The notes beneath the pieces are model-generated. The model was given only the letters and a program-made list of their open reading frames with translations. It did not search any database and had not been told where the DNA came from. 64,000 bases of DNA from Aeromonas rivipollensis (GTDB taxonomy: Bacteria > Pseudomonadota > Gammaproteobacteria > Enterobacterales > Aeromonadaceae): NCBI RefSeq assembly GCF_037811135.1, contig NZ_CP149130.1, positions 509,001 to 573,000 of the forward strand, given 5' to 3'. Shown here piece by piece: positions 51,195 to 62,163 of this stretch (within the stretch, counting starts at the first letter, position 1; each line of letters begins with the position of its first letter). The position numbers were made by a program, and so were the translations under genes.

Positions 51195-51685
51195 ACTCAT
51201 GGTCAAGATGGAAGGTACCTGTCCTCTTTGCGCTGGTGATACTGCTGCCTGTGGTTCTGGCTGCACTGACCCTGAGGCAGGGCTGGTATGAACCCGGCAC
51301 CCGCAACAAGGGTGCCTGGTTGGATCAGGATGTTTATCTGTTGCAACCACTCCCGCCCCATCAGAGCAAATGGCGGCTGGTCTATCTGGCCGCCCGGCGC
51401 TGTGAGGCGCAATGTCAGCAGGTGCCCGAGTTGATGTCGCGGATCCAAAGCGCCCTTGGCCGCAACCTGGACAAGCTGGATCTGGTGCGACTCACCGATA
51501 CGCCGCCGCGCGGGGTGAACGGAATCGGAGCTGTACGGGCGGGCGATATGATGCTGGTGGACTCGCAAGGGCTGGCCATCCTGCGCTACGAGGTACCGGC
51601 CAGCACGGCGGCGTGGCCACTGCTTGGCAAGGCAGTGCTGTCGGATCTGCAGCAACTGCTCAAGTATCAGCGAGGTGTGCAATGA
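51191..51685 (+). CDS. Membrane-anchored protein of unknown function in the oxidase operon
   Basis: A 164-residue protein with one N-terminal TM helix (about 8-28) and a periplasmic domain of about 130 residues. I do not recognise the family with confidence. It contains a Cys-x3-Cys (RCEAQCQQ), a possible metal or redox site that loosely recalls the CxxxC of SCO-type copper chaperones, with weak overall thioredoxin-like character. It overlaps the SURF1 stop (ATGA) and the next small ORF. Its position implies a role in oxidase assembly. Confidence 0.7.
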   Translation: MNSWSRWKVPVLFALVILLPVVLAALTLRQGWYEPGTRNKGAWLDQDVYLLQPLPPHQSKWRLVYLAARRCEAQCQQVPELMSRIQSALGRNLDKLDLVRLTDTPPRGVNGIGAVRAGDMMLVDSQGLAILRYEVPASTAAWPLLGKAVLSDLQQLLKYQRGVQ

Positions 51686-51759
51686 ACGCGCACCTGAGGA
51701 CTGTGTCGTGTGTTCTGTCGCCATTATCCGGAGACAAGCGTCAGCGAGGTGCCGTATGA
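51682..51759 (+). CDS. Possible 25-codon coupling ORF before ctaA
   Basis: ATG at 51682 overlaps the preceding stop codon (ATGA) and the ORF stops at 51757-51759, where the stop overlaps the ctaA ATG at 51756 (ATGA). Sequence starts MNAHLRTVSCVLSP. No product homology is visible; it could simply carry ribosomes to ctaA. Confidence 0.35.
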   Translation: MNAHLRTVSCVLSPLSGDKRQRGAV

Positions 51760-52772
51760 AGATACAGAAGCGACTGGCATCGATCGCTATCGCGCTGGCG
51801 GTGCTGGTGATCCTGCTTGGGGCCTATACCCGACTGACGGATGCCGGGCTGGCCTGCCCCGATTGGCCCGGCTGTTACGGTTCCCTGGCCGTCCCCCAGT
51901 CCGCGCATTTGGAGCGTGCGGCCCAGCTCTACCCGGACACGCCGCTGGAGCCCCACAAGGCGCGCAGCGAGATGGTGCACCGCTACTTTGCCGGTGTGCT
52001 GGGAGGTGTGATTGCGCTGCTGTTCGTGCTGAGCTTGCGTGCTGGCGGCCGTCTGCGTCGCCTCTCGGGGGCCTTGCTGGTGCTGGTGGCTGGGCAGGCT
52101 GCCCTGGGCATGTGGACGGTGACGCTGGCGCTGCACCCTCTGGTGGTGACCACCCACCTGCTGGGTGGGTTCGCCATCCTGACTCTGCTCTGGCTCTACC
52201 AGGCCGAGCTTGCGCGCTTCCCCGCGAACGCGCCCGTCTGCTGCGGTCAGGGCTTGCCCTGGCTCGGCAATGCGGCCTGTGGCGTGCTGCTGCTGCAGAT
52301 AGCGCTGGGTGGCTGGACGTCGGCGAACTATGCGGCCATGGCCTGCGTCGAGTTGCCTCTCTGCCAGGGGAGCTGGCAGGCGCAATTGAACTGGGAGGAG
52401 GCCTTTCATCTGCCACTTGGCCACGCCAGCTATGAGTTTGGGGTGCTGAGCAAGGAGGCGCGCCAGACCATCCATATCGCCCATCGTCTGGGGGCCCTTG
52501 CCACCGCGCTGCTGGTGGGGGGCTTTGCCCTCACCCTGATCCGTCATGGGGCCCCATTGCGTTTACTGGGGGGGCTCTTGCTGGTCCTGCTGCTCGTGCA
52601 AATTGTCTTGGGGCTGGCGAATGTCCACCTGGCCCTGCCGTTAGCAAACGCCCTCGCGCATAACCTGGTGGCGGCGCACCTGCTGGTGTGTTGTGTGCTG
52701 GCCCGTGGGCGGCTCTCTCGTCCCCGGATTTCCCCCTTGCTGTCGCCCGAGGCGATCAGGAGTCAGACATGA
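51756..52772 (+). CDS. ctaA: Heme A synthase (COX15/CtaA)
   Basis: A 338-residue, eight-TM enzyme that oxidises heme O to heme A. Seen: GAYTRLTDAGLACPDWPGCYG at the start of the first periplasmic loop, the heme-ligand HR-type pair in EMVHRYFAG, ALHPLVVTTHLLGG, and the repeat in the second half (IHIAHRLGAL). GAGG lies 6 nt before the ATG. Its stop overlaps the ctaB start by ATGA. Confidence 0.92.
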   Translation: MKIQKRLASIAIALAVLVILLGAYTRLTDAGLACPDWPGCYGSLAVPQSAHLERAAQLYPDTPLEPHKARSEMVHRYFAGVLGGVIALLFVLSLRAGGRLRRLSGALLVLVAGQAALGMWTVTLALHPLVVTTHLLGGFAILTLLWLYQAELARFPANAPVCCGQGLPWLGNAACGVLLLQIALGGWTSANYAAMACVELPLCQGSWQAQLNWEEAFHLPLGHASYEFGVLSKEARQTIHIAHRLGALATALLVGGFALTLIRHGAPLRLLGGLLLVLLLVQIVLGLANVHLALPLANALAHNLVAAHLLVCCVLARGRLSRPRISPLLSPEAIRSQT

Positions 52773-53674
52773 ACAGCAAGCCCTTGACAGGCCTCATCGA
52801 CCCCCGGCTGCTGCGGGATTATTACCAGCTGACCAAACCCAAGGTGGTGGCCTTGCTGTTGCTGACCGCCTGGGTCGGCATGCTGCTGGCCGAGCCGTCC
52901 CAGGCCTTCCTTGACGAGATGGTGCTGGGGCTGGCGGGGATAGGGCTGCTAGCGGCCGGGGCGGCGGCCATGAACCACTCCCTTGACCACGGCATCGATG
53001 CCCAGATGCGCAGAACGCGCTGGCGACCGGTCGCCATGGGGCGGATCGGGCCCAAGTCTGCGATGGCGTTTGCACTCTGGCTGGCGTTGGCGGGCTTCGC
53101 CTTGCTCTACTGGGGCGTGAATCCCCTGACCGCCTGGCTGACCCTGGCCAGCCTGTTTGGCTATGCGATCGTCTATACCCTGCTGCTTAAACGGGCCACG
53201 CCACAGAATATCGTGATCGGCGGGCTGGCGGGTGCCATGCCACCGCTGCTGGGCTGGACCAGCATCACGGGAGGGCTCTCGGCCGAACCCTGGCTGCTGG
53301 TGATGATCATCTTCACCTGGACGCCGCCCCACTTCTGGTCCCTGGCCATCCACCGGCGTGATGAGTATGCCGGTGCGAACATTCCCATGCTGCCCGTCAC
53401 CCACGGCATAGCGTTCACCAAGACGGCGATCCTACTCTATCTGCTGATCCTGACTCTGGTCTGCCTGCTGCCCTACCTGATCGGCATGTCCGGGCTGCTC
53501 TATCTGATCAGCAGTCTGGCGCTGAATCTGTTGTTCTGTTGGCATGGCTGGTTGCTGAAGTATTCGGAGCGCCCCGGTCAGGCGATGCGCACCTTCCGCT
53601 TCTCCATCTATCACCTGATGTTGCTGTTCGGTCTGCTTATTCTGGATCACCACTGGCTGTGGCGGTTGTCGTAG
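52769..53674 (+). CDS. ctaB: Protoheme IX farnesyltransferase (heme O synthase)
   Basis: A 301-residue, nine-TM prenyltransferase that adds a farnesyl group to heme B. The two Asp-rich motifs are NHSLDHGIDAQMRRTRWRP and DEYAGANIPMLPV; PPHFWSLAIHRRDEY is the family's third signature. It overlaps ctaA by four bases. It is the last gene of the operon; no SCO gene follows, unlike many related operons. Confidence 0.93.
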   Translation: MNSKPLTGLIDPRLLRDYYQLTKPKVVALLLLTAWVGMLLAEPSQAFLDEMVLGLAGIGLLAAGAAAMNHSLDHGIDAQMRRTRWRPVAMGRIGPKSAMAFALWLALAGFALLYWGVNPLTAWLTLASLFGYAIVYTLLLKRATPQNIVIGGLAGAMPPLLGWTSITGGLSAEPWLLVMIIFTWTPPHFWSLAIHRRDEYAGANIPMLPVTHGIAFTKTAILLYLLILTLVCLLPYLIGMSGLLYLISSLALNLLFCWHGWLLKYSERPGQAMRTFRFSIYHLMLLFGLLILDHHWLWRLS

Positions 53675-53716
53675 GAGGAGGTATCTGGCAGGGGATTTGG
53701 GTCGTTGTTTACGCAT

Positions 53717-53744
53717 TCAGGCTGGCCCCGGGGCCAGCCTGAAT
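53717..53744. terminator. Palindromic terminator between ctaB and patD
   Basis: 28-nt perfect palindrome centred on GGCCCCGGGGCC between two convergent genes. Confidence 0.75.
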
Positions 53745-53749
53745 CATGT

Positions 53750-55180
53750 TCAGAGCTTGACCATGATGTGGCGCGGTACAGTGTAATCCTCCAGCGCGTA
53801 GAGGGAGAGATCCTTGCCGTAACCGGACATCTTCATGCCGCCGTGGGGCATCTCCGAGGTGAGCATGAAGTGGGTATTGATCCAGGTGCAGCCATATTGC
53901 AGGTGGCTGGCCACTTTGCTCGCCAGACTCAGATCCCGGGTCCAGACCGAGGAGGCGAGGCCGTAGTCCGAATCGTTGGCCCACTGCACCACCTGTTCGG
54001 CGTCGCCAAAGCGGGTCACCGACACCACGGGGCCGAACACCTCCCGGCGCACTATTTCATCCTCCTGGCGGGCGTGGGCTATCAGGGTCGGCTCGAAGAA
54101 GAAGCCGTTGCCGGCGCGGATCTTGCCGCCAGTGGTCACCTCAACATGGCCGCTGCTCTGGGCCCGCTCCACGAAGCTGGCCACCCGGTTGCGCTGGCGG
54201 TCAGAGATGAGCGGCCCCATCTCCACCCCTTCCTCACGCTGGCTGCCCACCTTGATAGAGGCCACGGCCTCCGTCATGGCGGCGACGAACTTGTCGTAGA
54301 TCTTGCCCTGGGCATAGATGCGGCAGGCGGCGGTGCAGTCTTGTCCTGCGTTGTAGAAGCCGAAGGTGCGAATGCCGGCCACCACGGCCTCCAGATCCGC
54401 ATCGTCGAAGATGATGACGGGCGCCTTGCCCCCCAGCTCAAGGTGGGTGCGCTTCATGGTGCGGGCGGCGCTCTGCAGTATCTTCTGGCCGGTGGCGATG
54501 TCACCGGTCAGCGACACCATGCGCACCAGCGGGTGCTCCACCAGCGGCGCTCCCACGCTCTCACCCCGGCCGCAGACGATGTTGATGACGCCGCGGGGGA
54601 AGAGCTCGCTGGCGAGCTCGGCAAGGCGCAGGGCGGTGAGCGGGGTCTGCTCTGAGGGTTTGAGCACCACCGTATTGCCGGCGGCGAGCACGGGGGCCAT
54701 CTTCCAGGCCGCCATCATCAGCGGATAGTTCCAGGGGGCGATACTGCCCACCACGCCGATGGGATCCCGGCGGATCATGCTGGTGTGTCCCTCTATGTAT
54801 TCCCCCGCCAGCGGTCCCTGCAGGCAGCGGGCCGCCCCGGCAAAGAAGCGGAAGCAGTCCACCACGGCGGGAAGCTCGTCATTGAGGACCGCCAGATAGG
54901 GCTTGCCGCAGTTGAGGGATTCGAGCGCCGCAAGCTCTTCGGCGTGGCGCTCTATGGCATCGGCCAGGCGCAGCAGCAGGGTGCTGCGGCTCGCCGGGGT
55001 GGTGCGGCTCCACTGGGCGAAGGCGCGCTGGGCACCGTTGACCGCCCGGTTCACCTGCTCGAACGAGGCTTCGGGCACCGAGGCGAGAAGCTCCCCGGTG
55101 GCCGGGTTGAGAATGGGCTCGGCCTGGCCGTCACCGGTCACGAACTGGCCGTCGATCAAGAGTTGGGTAGAGAATTTCAT
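53750..55180 (-). CDS. patD: Gamma-aminobutyraldehyde dehydrogenase
   Basis: A 476-residue aldehyde dehydrogenase. It follows E. coli PatD (YdcW) closely: [50 protein letters not shown], the catalytic Glu in LELGGKAP and catalytic Cys in [15 protein letters not shown]. It oxidises 4-aminobutanal from putrescine to GABA. ATG 55180 has AAGGA 6 nt upstream; the ATG at 55210 overlaps the preceding stop. Last gene of the ydcSTUV-patD operon. Confidence 0.92.
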   Translation of the reverse strand: MKFSTQLLIDGQFVTGDGQAEPILNPATGELLASVPEASFEQVNRAVNGAQRAFAQWSRTTPASRSTLLLRLADAIERHAEELAALESLNCGKPYLAVLNDELPAVVDCFRFFAGAARCLQGPLAGEYIEGHTSMIRRDPIGVVGSIAPWNYPLMMAAWKMAPVLAAGNTVVLKPSEQTPLTALRLAELASELFPRGVINIVCGRGESVGAPLVEHPLVRMVSLTGDIATGQKILQSAARTMKRTHLELGGKAPVIIFDDADLEAVVAGIRTFGFYNAGQDCTAACRIYAQGKIYDKFVAAMTEAVASIKVGSQREEGVEMGPLISDRQRNRVASFVERAQSSGHVEVTTGGKIRAGNGFFFEPTLIAHARQEDEIVRREVFGPVVSVTRFGDAEQVVQWANDSDYGLASSVWTRDLSLASKVASHLQYGCTWINTHFMLTSEMPHGGMKMSGYGKDLSLYALEDYTVPRHIMVKL

Positions 55181-55209
55181 GGTTGCATCCTTGCGCAGGC
55201 GTTGAGTCA

Positions 55210-56028
55210 TTATTTGCCACTGCCGGCGACGTCCTGGCCGTCGCGGGTGAGGTAGTAGGCAAGCAGAATGGGAATGGTGGTCACGGCCACTATGATGAGG
55301 GCCACCACGTTGGTGACGGGCCTATCCCGTGGACGGATCAGCTCCTGATACATCCAGATGGGCAACGTGGTCTGCTGGCCCGCAGTGAAGGTGGTGACTA
55401 TCACCTCGTCAAAGCTCAGGGCAAAGGCCAGCATGCCCCCCGCCAGCAGCGCCGTGGCGAGGTTGGGCAGGATCACATAGCGCAGGGTCTGGAAGCCGTC
55501 GGCCCCGAGATCCATGGACGCCTCGATCAGCGACTGGTTGGTGCGGCGAAAGCGCGCCAGCGCATTGTTGTAGACCACCACCACACAGAAGGTGGCGTGG
55601 CCTATGACGATGGTCCAGAAGCTGAACGGGATCTCCATCAGGCCGTAGGCGGAGCGCAGCGCTATGCCTGTGACTATGCCGGGCAGGGCGATGGGCAGCA
55701 CCAGCAAGAGCGACACCACCTCCTGGCCGAAGAAGCGGCTGCGGGCTATGGCTCCCGCCGCCAGGGTGCCGAGCACCATGGCCGCCAGGGTCGCGAGCCC
55801 CGCCACCTCCAGCGACAGCTGGATGGCGCGCCACACGTCGGGGCGGTTCAGGGTCACCTCGAACCACCTGAGGGTGAGCCCGGGGGGCGGGAACTGGTAG
55901 CTCTTGCTCTCGCTGGTGAAGGCGTAGAGGAAGATGAAGAGGATCGGGAAGTGCAGGAACAGCAGACCGCCGATGGCCGCGTACTTGAGCAGGCCGGAGG
56001 CCTGGTTCATGGGTGGATTAGAGCGCAT
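55210..56028 (-). CDS. ydcV: Polyamine-type ABC transporter permease (YdcV-like)
   Basis: A 272-residue, six-TM permease with the EAA-type loop [20 protein letters not shown]. The region [18 protein letters not shown] and the late [13 protein letters not shown] match E. coli YdcV and PotC. It pairs with the YdcU-like permease. The ATG at 56028 overlaps the previous gene by 11 bp; ATG 56010 is possible. Confidence 0.87.
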   Translation of the reverse strand: MRSNPPMNQASGLLKYAAIGGLLFLHFPILFIFLYAFTSESKSYQFPPPGLTLRWFEVTLNRPDVWRAIQLSLEVAGLATLAAMVLGTLAAGAIARSRFFGQEVVSLLLVLPIALPGIVTGIALRSAYGLMEIPFSFWTIVIGHATFCVVVVYNNALARFRRTNQSLIEASMDLGADGFQTLRYVILPNLATALLAGGMLAFALSFDEVIVTTFTAGQQTTLPIWMYQELIRPRDRPVTNVVALIIVAVTTIPILLAYYLTRDGQDVAGSGK

Positions 56029-56982
56029 CGAAGGCCCCCAGACGTTTGGCAATGGTCAGGTAGATGGCGATGATGAGGATGGGCACCAGTGAGAAGGCGG
56101 CGGCGAAGGGCAGGTTGCCCGCCGTGCCCTGCTGCATGTAGACCACCTGGCCTATATACATGGTCGAGTTGCCTATGATGCCGGGAATGATGTAGTCACC
56201 AAGGGTCAGGGAAAAAGTGAAGATGGAGCCCGCCACCACGCCGGGCAGTGCCAGCGGCAGTATCAGGGTGCGGAAGGTCTGGGCCGGAGTCGCCCCCAGA
56301 TCGCTGCTCGCCTCCAGCAGGGAGCGCGGGATCCGCTCCACCGCCGCCTGAATGGGCAGGATCATGAAGGGCAGCCAGACGTAGACGAAGACGATGAAGG
56401 TGCCGAGCCGCGAAAACGACAGCGAAGGGCCGCCAATCACCGGCAGGGAGAGGATGCCGTCCAGCAGCCACTCCAGCCCCAGGCTGTCCGCCAGCCAGCT
56501 GATCACCCCCTCCTTGGCCAGGATCAGCTTCCAGGCATAGACCCGCACCAGATAGCTGGACCAGAGCGGCAGCATGATCCCCACATAAAACAACGCCCGG
56601 GTCTTGCCGCTGGTGTAGCGCGCCATGTAGTAGGCGATGGGGAAGCCGAGCAGGGCGCAGGCCAGGGTCACCAGCAGCGACATGCCGACGGTACGGCCGA
56701 TGACGTCCAGGTTTTCCGGCCGCAGCAGGGCGATGAAATTTTGCAGCCCCAGCTCGTGGCGCACCTGACCGCTGAACTCGTCCAGCCCGAAGAAGGCGTT
56801 GGAGAGCAGCATCAGCAGGGAGCCCACATAGATGATGCCGAGCCAGAGCAGGGGCGGCCCGAGCAGTATCCCCAGCAGCAGGCCGGGACGGCCGTAGAGC
56901 AGGGTGGAGAGGCGCCGCAGCGGCCGCAAGCGTGCAGGTTCGGTAGCGTGGCTCATGGCTAGACTCGCGCTGTGGGGGAGGC

Positions 56983-56986
<4 letters not shown>
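56018..56986 (-). CDS. ydcU: Polyamine-type ABC transporter permease (YdcU-like)
   Basis: A 322-residue permease with six TM helices and the EAA loop [20 protein letters not shown]. Its ATG overlaps the ATPase stop (ATGA at 56986-56983). It resembles E. coli YdcU and PotB and forms the membrane channel with the YdcV-like protein. Confidence 0.87.
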
Positions 56987-57996
<1,010 letters not shown>

Positions 57997-58076
57997 GGTA
58001 CATCCTTGTCATCGAACAGGGCCGGGTCTCCCCCCGGCCCGTTGTGGGGCGACTTGCTGGTGTGGACTGTCTGGAC

Positions 58077-59222
58077 TCAGCGGCCACCCAGAATGGCGAT
58101 ATAGTCGGACACCCAGCGGTAATAGGGCACGCAAGTCCCCTGACTCTTGCACTGGGAGACTGGGGTTCGCCAGAAGTGCACCTTGTCGAAGTTCTCTATG
58201 CCGTTGGTCTTGCAGCCCTCTTTGCCCAGCAGGGAATTGCCCTCGCAGGCGGCGGGCACCACGGGCACGGAGCCGAACCAGGAGGCGAGATCCCCCTGCA
58301 GCTTGTTGTTCAGGGAGTGCTCCAGCCACTGGTAGGCGCAGGTGAGGTGCTTGGCCTCGCTGTGCACCATGCTGGTGTCGGCCCAGCCGGTAACCCCCTC
58401 CTTGGGTACAGTGGTGGCGATGGGCTGCTTGTCGGCGATCAGGGCATTGGCCTGGAAGGGCCAGGAGCCGGAGGCCACCACTCCCTCGTTCTTGAAGTCA
58501 TCTATCTGGACGAAGGCGTCGTGCCAGTAGCGCCCCACCAGCTGGCGCTGCTTTCGCAGCAGATCGAGGGAGGCCTTGTACTGCTCCTCGTTCAGCTCGT
58601 AAGGATCCTTGATGCCGAGTGCCGGCTGGTGGGTCATCAGGTAGAGGGCGGCATCGGCGATGTGGATGGGGCCGTCGAACGCCTGCACCCGCCCCTTGTT
58701 GGACTTGCCGTCCGGCAGGGTCTGCTCCTCGAACACCACGGACCAGGAGTCCGGCGCCTTGGGGAACACCTTGGTGTTGTACATCAGGATGTTGCCACCC
58801 CACTGGTAGGGGACGCCGTAGTGCTTGCCCTCCACAGTGTGCCAGGGAGCATTCTGCAGCCGGGGATCTATCTTGCTGTAACTCGGGATGAGCGCCAGGT
58901 TGAGCGCCTGCACCTTGCCCCCCGCGATGAGGCGCAGGCTGGCGTCGCCGGAGGCGGTCACCAGATCGAAGCCCCCCTCGTTCATCAGGGCCACCATCTC
59001 GTCCGAGGTGGCGGCCGTCTTGACGCTGACCTTGCAGCCGGTCTCCTTCTCGAAGCCGGTCACCCAGTCGTAGTTCTTGTCAGTCTCGCCACGCTCCACG
59101 TAGCCTGCCCAGGCCACGATATTGAGCTGGCCTTCGCCCTTGCCGAGCTCGGTCGGGGCGGCCTGGGTCTGGCCTGCCAGCAGGGCGGGGATCAGGGCCA
59201 GTGTCAGGGGGGTCAGTTTCAT
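58077..59222 (-). CDS. ydcS: Polyamine-type periplasmic binding protein (YdcS-like)
   Basis: A 381-residue periplasmic protein. The signal peptide (MKLTPLTLALIPALLAGQTQA) is followed by a PotD-type two-lobed domain with LNIVAWAGYVERG near the mature start. ATG 59222 has AAGGAG upstream. First gene of the ydcSTUV-patD operon, so it probably delivers putrescine or a related polyamine. E. coli YdcS also has polyhydroxybutyrate synthase activity; whether this one does is unknown. Confidence 0.88.
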   Translation of the reverse strand: MKLTPLTLALIPALLAGQTQAAPTELGKGEGQLNIVAWAGYVERGETDKNYDWVTGFEKETGCKVSVKTAATSDEMVALMNEGGFDLVTASGDASLRLIAGGKVQALNLALIPSYSKIDPRLQNAPWHTVEGKHYGVPYQWGGNILMYNTKVFPKAPDSWSVVFEEQTLPDGKSNKGRVQAFDGPIHIADAALYLMTHQPALGIKDPYELNEEQYKASLDLLRKQRQLVGRYWHDAFVQIDDFKNEGVVASGSWPFQANALIADKQPIATTVPKEGVTGWADTSMVHSEAKHLTCAYQWLEHSLNNKLQGDLASWFGSVPVVPAACEGNSLLGKEGCKTNGIENFDKVHFWRTPVSQCKSQGTCVPYYRWVSDYIAILGGR

Positions 59223-59420
59223 CTTGCTCTCCTTGCATGATCTGGAGCCATGCGATACCGCAATGGCAATTAACATCCTGTTAACCAGTCATGAGCGTAG
59301 GAGAAGGCAGTGGTAATGAGAATTTCAATTTTTAACGCCAGAGGTATCTGCCAAATCTATATCGAGTGCAGATGAATCTTATTTTTGATGACGGAGCGAC
59401 GATCCCCCAGAGGGCGCTGG

Positions 59421-60344
59421 CTAGCGGGAGGCCGGCTGGCGGGCCCGCAGCCGGCTCTGATCCCGCGCTATGTCGATGAACTCGCGGGCGGTCCAGTCCA
59501 GCCGCGAGCCGCGGCGCCACACCAGGCCGATGTCGATGGCGGGGATGGGTTCCTTGATGGGGCGGGCCTCCACTCGCTCCTGCTCCAGAGACCAGGGGCG
59601 ATAGGCAAAGTCCGGCAGCAGGGCGACCCCGAGCTGGCTCGCCACCAGGCTGCGTACCGCTTCCACCGAGGCGGTGCGCAGCACAGTGCGAGGGGAAATG
59701 CCGTAGCGGCGCAGGCCGGCCCCTATGATCTGATCCAGCTGATCGGCGGTGAGCGAGATCATGGGCTCATCCCCCAACGCCTTGAGGGAGAGGGTCGATT
59801 CCGCGCAGAGGGGGTGGTTGGCGGCGAGCCAGAGCCGCAGGGGGGAGCGGGTCAGCAGCTCGGTATCGAACGCCTCCTGGCGGATGGTGCGGTTGGTCAT
59901 CAGTATCCCCACGTCCACTTCGCCGTTGACGATCTGATGCTCCAGAAACGGCTGCTCATCCTCCTTCACCTCGATGCGCACCGCCGGAAAGGCGCGGCGA
60001 AAGCGGCCGATCGCCTCCGACAGGTAGTAGCCGGCTACCAGCGTCGTCACCCCTATGGTGAGCTGCCCCTGATCCTGCTGGGCCACCGCCTTGAGGGACT
60101 GGCCGGCTTCGGTCATGGCGCCGAGAATGCGCCTGGCATGGAGCAGGAACTGGTGGCCCTGGGCCGTCAGGGTGACGCCGCGCGGGTTGCGCTCGAACAG
60201 AGCGGCGCCGAGCTCGGTCTCCAGCTCGCGGATGGCGCTGGTGACCGCCGACTGGGAGATGTGCAGTTCGGCGGCGGCGCGGCTCACGGAGAAGCTGTCG
60301 GCCACGGCCACGAAGTAACGGATCTGGCGAAAGGTAAAATTCAT
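59421..60344 (-). CDS. LysR family transcriptional regulator
   Basis: A 307-residue LysR regulator: HTH in residues 1-60 (FRQIRYFVAVADSFSVSRAA, LHISQSAVTSAIRELE) and an inducer domain. It is upstream of ydcS on the same strand with a 198-bp gap, so it may control the polyamine operon. E. coli uses a MocR-type regulator (YdcR) at that place instead. The link is inference from position. Confidence 0.82.
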   Translation of the reverse strand: MNFTFRQIRYFVAVADSFSVSRAAAELHISQSAVTSAIRELETELGAALFERNPRGVTLTAQGHQFLLHARRILGAMTEAGQSLKAVAQQDQGQLTIGVTTLVAGYYLSEAIGRFRRAFPAVRIEVKEDEQPFLEHQIVNGEVDVGILMTNRTIRQEAFDTELLTRSPLRLWLAANHPLCAESTLSLKALGDEPMISLTADQLDQIIGAGLRRYGISPRTVLRTASVEAVRSLVASQLGVALLPDFAYRPWSLEQERVEARPIKEPIPAIDIGLVWRRGSRLDWTAREFIDIARDQSRLRARQPASR

Positions 60345-60406
60345 CTGGGCATCCTGCCACGGGCGACGAGGTTGGCTGCCAGCTTAACCCCGAACTTCCC
60401 CCAAGC

Positions 60407-60434
60407 AAAAGGCGCCGTGATGGCGCCTTTATCA
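60407..60434 (-). terminator. Terminator after nhaC
   Basis: On the minus strand, AAAGGCGCC / GGCGCCTTTT hairpin just past the nhaC stop codon. Confidence 0.75.
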
Positions 60435-60449
60435 TTATTTTTCCTGCTG

Positions 60450-61859
60450 TTAGCGGGAGCTGGCCGCCTCGATCACCGGCACCCGGTTCACCGCCTTGCC
60501 CAGATAGGCGAGGGTGATGGTCACTATGATGCAGGTGAAGCTGAGCCACATGTAGGGCAGGTAGTCGAGGGTGGCCACCCCCAGCACCCCGGCCATGAAG
60601 ATGCCATTGTCGCTCCAGGGCACCATGCCGCAGGTGAGGGTGCCGCCGAACTCGGCATTGCGGGAGAGGTTCTTGCGCGCCAGTCCCAGTCGGTCGTAGT
60701 TCTTGGCCATGATCTTGGGGGTCAGGATCAGCGACACATACATGGCGGAGCCGAACACGTTGGCCAGGAAGGCGGTGCCTATGGTGTGGCTGGTCAGGCT
60801 GCCGACGCTGTTGATGCGCTTCTCGAAGGCGTTTGCGATCACTTCCAAAATGCCGACCTTCTCCAGCAGGCCGCCAAAGCCCAGACCGAAGATGATGACG
60901 GCCACCGAGCCCAGCATGGACTCCATGCCGCCGCGGCCCAGGATGTTGTCGATGAAGTCGACCCCGGAGATGATGGGGAAGGGGCTGTAGGCGGAGTGCA
61001 TCGCCTTGACCGGATCCATGTCCTGGAAGGCGATGGCCCAGACAAGGCCCAGCAGGGCGCCGAAGCTGATCACCGGGAAGGCGGGTTTGCGGTTCGCCAG
61101 CAGGCCCAGCACCAGGATCACCGGCACTATGGCCAGCGGCGTGATGTTGAACTGCTTGTCGAGGGCTTCCATCACCAGGTTGACCTGCTCCAGGCTGACG
61201 TTGCCGGAGTACTGCATGCCGACCACGGTGAACAGGGCGGCGGTGATGACGTAGGAGAAGAGGCTGATGGGCAGCATCCCCTTGATGTGTTCCACCACGT
61301 CGACGTTGGACATGGTCGATGCCAGCACCACTGAGTCGGAGAGGGGGGAAAGCTTGTCACCGAAGTAGACGCCGGAGAGCACGGCACCGGCCACCAGCGG
61401 CGCAGGCACCCCCAGGCTGTGGCCTATGCCCATCATGGCGATCCCCGCCGTGGCGGCAGAGCCCCAGGAGGTGCCGGTAGCCAGCGAGGTGAGGGAGCAG
61501 ATGATCAGGGTCGCCAGCAGGAAGATGGAGGGGTGTATCACCTTGAGGCCGAAGTAGATGATGCTGGGGACTATGCCCCCGGCGATCCAGGTGCCGACCA
61601 GGGCACCGACGGAGACCAGTATCAATATGGCTCCCATCCCCTTGGCGACCCCGTCGACGGCCGCCTGCTCCAGGGACTTGTAATCATGGCCGAGCCGGAT
61701 GCCGAGCCCCATGATGACGAACCAGGCGATGAACAGCGCCAGCTGGATCGGCAGATCGAGCACGCTGGTGAACGAAAAGGCCAGGGCCAGGAAAATGGCC
61801 AAGCAGGCAAACACCTGCGTCATGCCAGGCAATCGGATGTGGTTTTGTTGGTTTTGCAT
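60450..61859 (-). CDS. nhaC: Na+/H+ antiporter NhaC
   Basis: A 469-residue inner-membrane antiporter of the NhaC family with about 12 TM helices. Seen: TLIICSLTSLATGTSWGSAATAGIAMMGIG, SGVYFGDKLSPLSDSVVLAS and the late AEFGGTLTCGMVPWSDNG. It exchanges sodium for protons. AGGA lies 8 nt before the ATG. The 289 bp upstream, shared with a divergent small gene, include a GGATAC-AC-GTATCC inverted repeat (61909-61922). Confidence 0.92.
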   Translation of the reverse strand: MQNQQNHIRLPGMTQVFACLAIFLALAFSFTSVLDLPIQLALFIAWFVIMGLGIRLGHDYKSLEQAAVDGVAKGMGAILILVSVGALVGTWIAGGIVPSIIYFGLKVIHPSIFLLATLIICSLTSLATGTSWGSAATAGIAMMGIGHSLGVPAPLVAGAVLSGVYFGDKLSPLSDSVVLASTMSNVDVVEHIKGMLPISLFSYVITAALFTVVGMQYSGNVSLEQVNLVMEALDKQFNITPLAIVPVILVLGLLANRKPAFPVISFGALLGLVWAIAFQDMDPVKAMHSAYSPFPIISGVDFIDNILGRGGMESMLGSVAVIIFGLGFGGLLEKVGILEVIANAFEKRINSVGSLTSHTIGTAFLANVFGSAMYVSLILTPKIMAKNYDRLGLARKNLSRNAEFGGTLTCGMVPWSDNGIFMAGVLGVATLDYLPYMWLSFTCIIVTITLAYLGKAVNRVPVIEAASSR

Positions 61860-62120
61860 AGATACTTCCTAAACTCTTGCTCGCCAAGGTCGGTCCCTCT
61901 CGTCCTGTGGATACACGTATCCCGAGGGGCCGGCCCAAAAAGAGGCCGCAATCTACCACAAACCCGGGGCGCAAAATCCCAACTTATTTAGCAAAAATGC
62001 ATTAATGTTTGATAAATCTACTCATTAGTTGATCTCATCGGCGCTTTTTTTGAATATCAGGCGAATGCAGGACAAATAGCCAAAACCCATAGAGAAGTCC
62101 GATTGCACTCCTCATAACCA

Positions 62121-62143
62121 CAAACGATAATCGTTATCGTTTG
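62121..62143. promoter_or_regulatory. Strong Fur-box-like palindrome
   Basis: A 23-bp perfect palindrome, CAAACGATAA-TCG-TTATCGTTTG, with 12 of 14 matches to the 7-1-7 Fur consensus over its centre. It ends 20 bp before the ATG of the small membrane protein gene. Confidence 0.75.
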
Positions 62144-62163
62144 ATTCTGTGGGTAGCATCATC

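Noticed and set aside
61909..61922. GGATAC-AC-GTATCC inverted repeat in the nhaC leader as a possible riboswitch or operator
   Set aside because: Too short and isolated to assign; no other conserved leader element was recognised.
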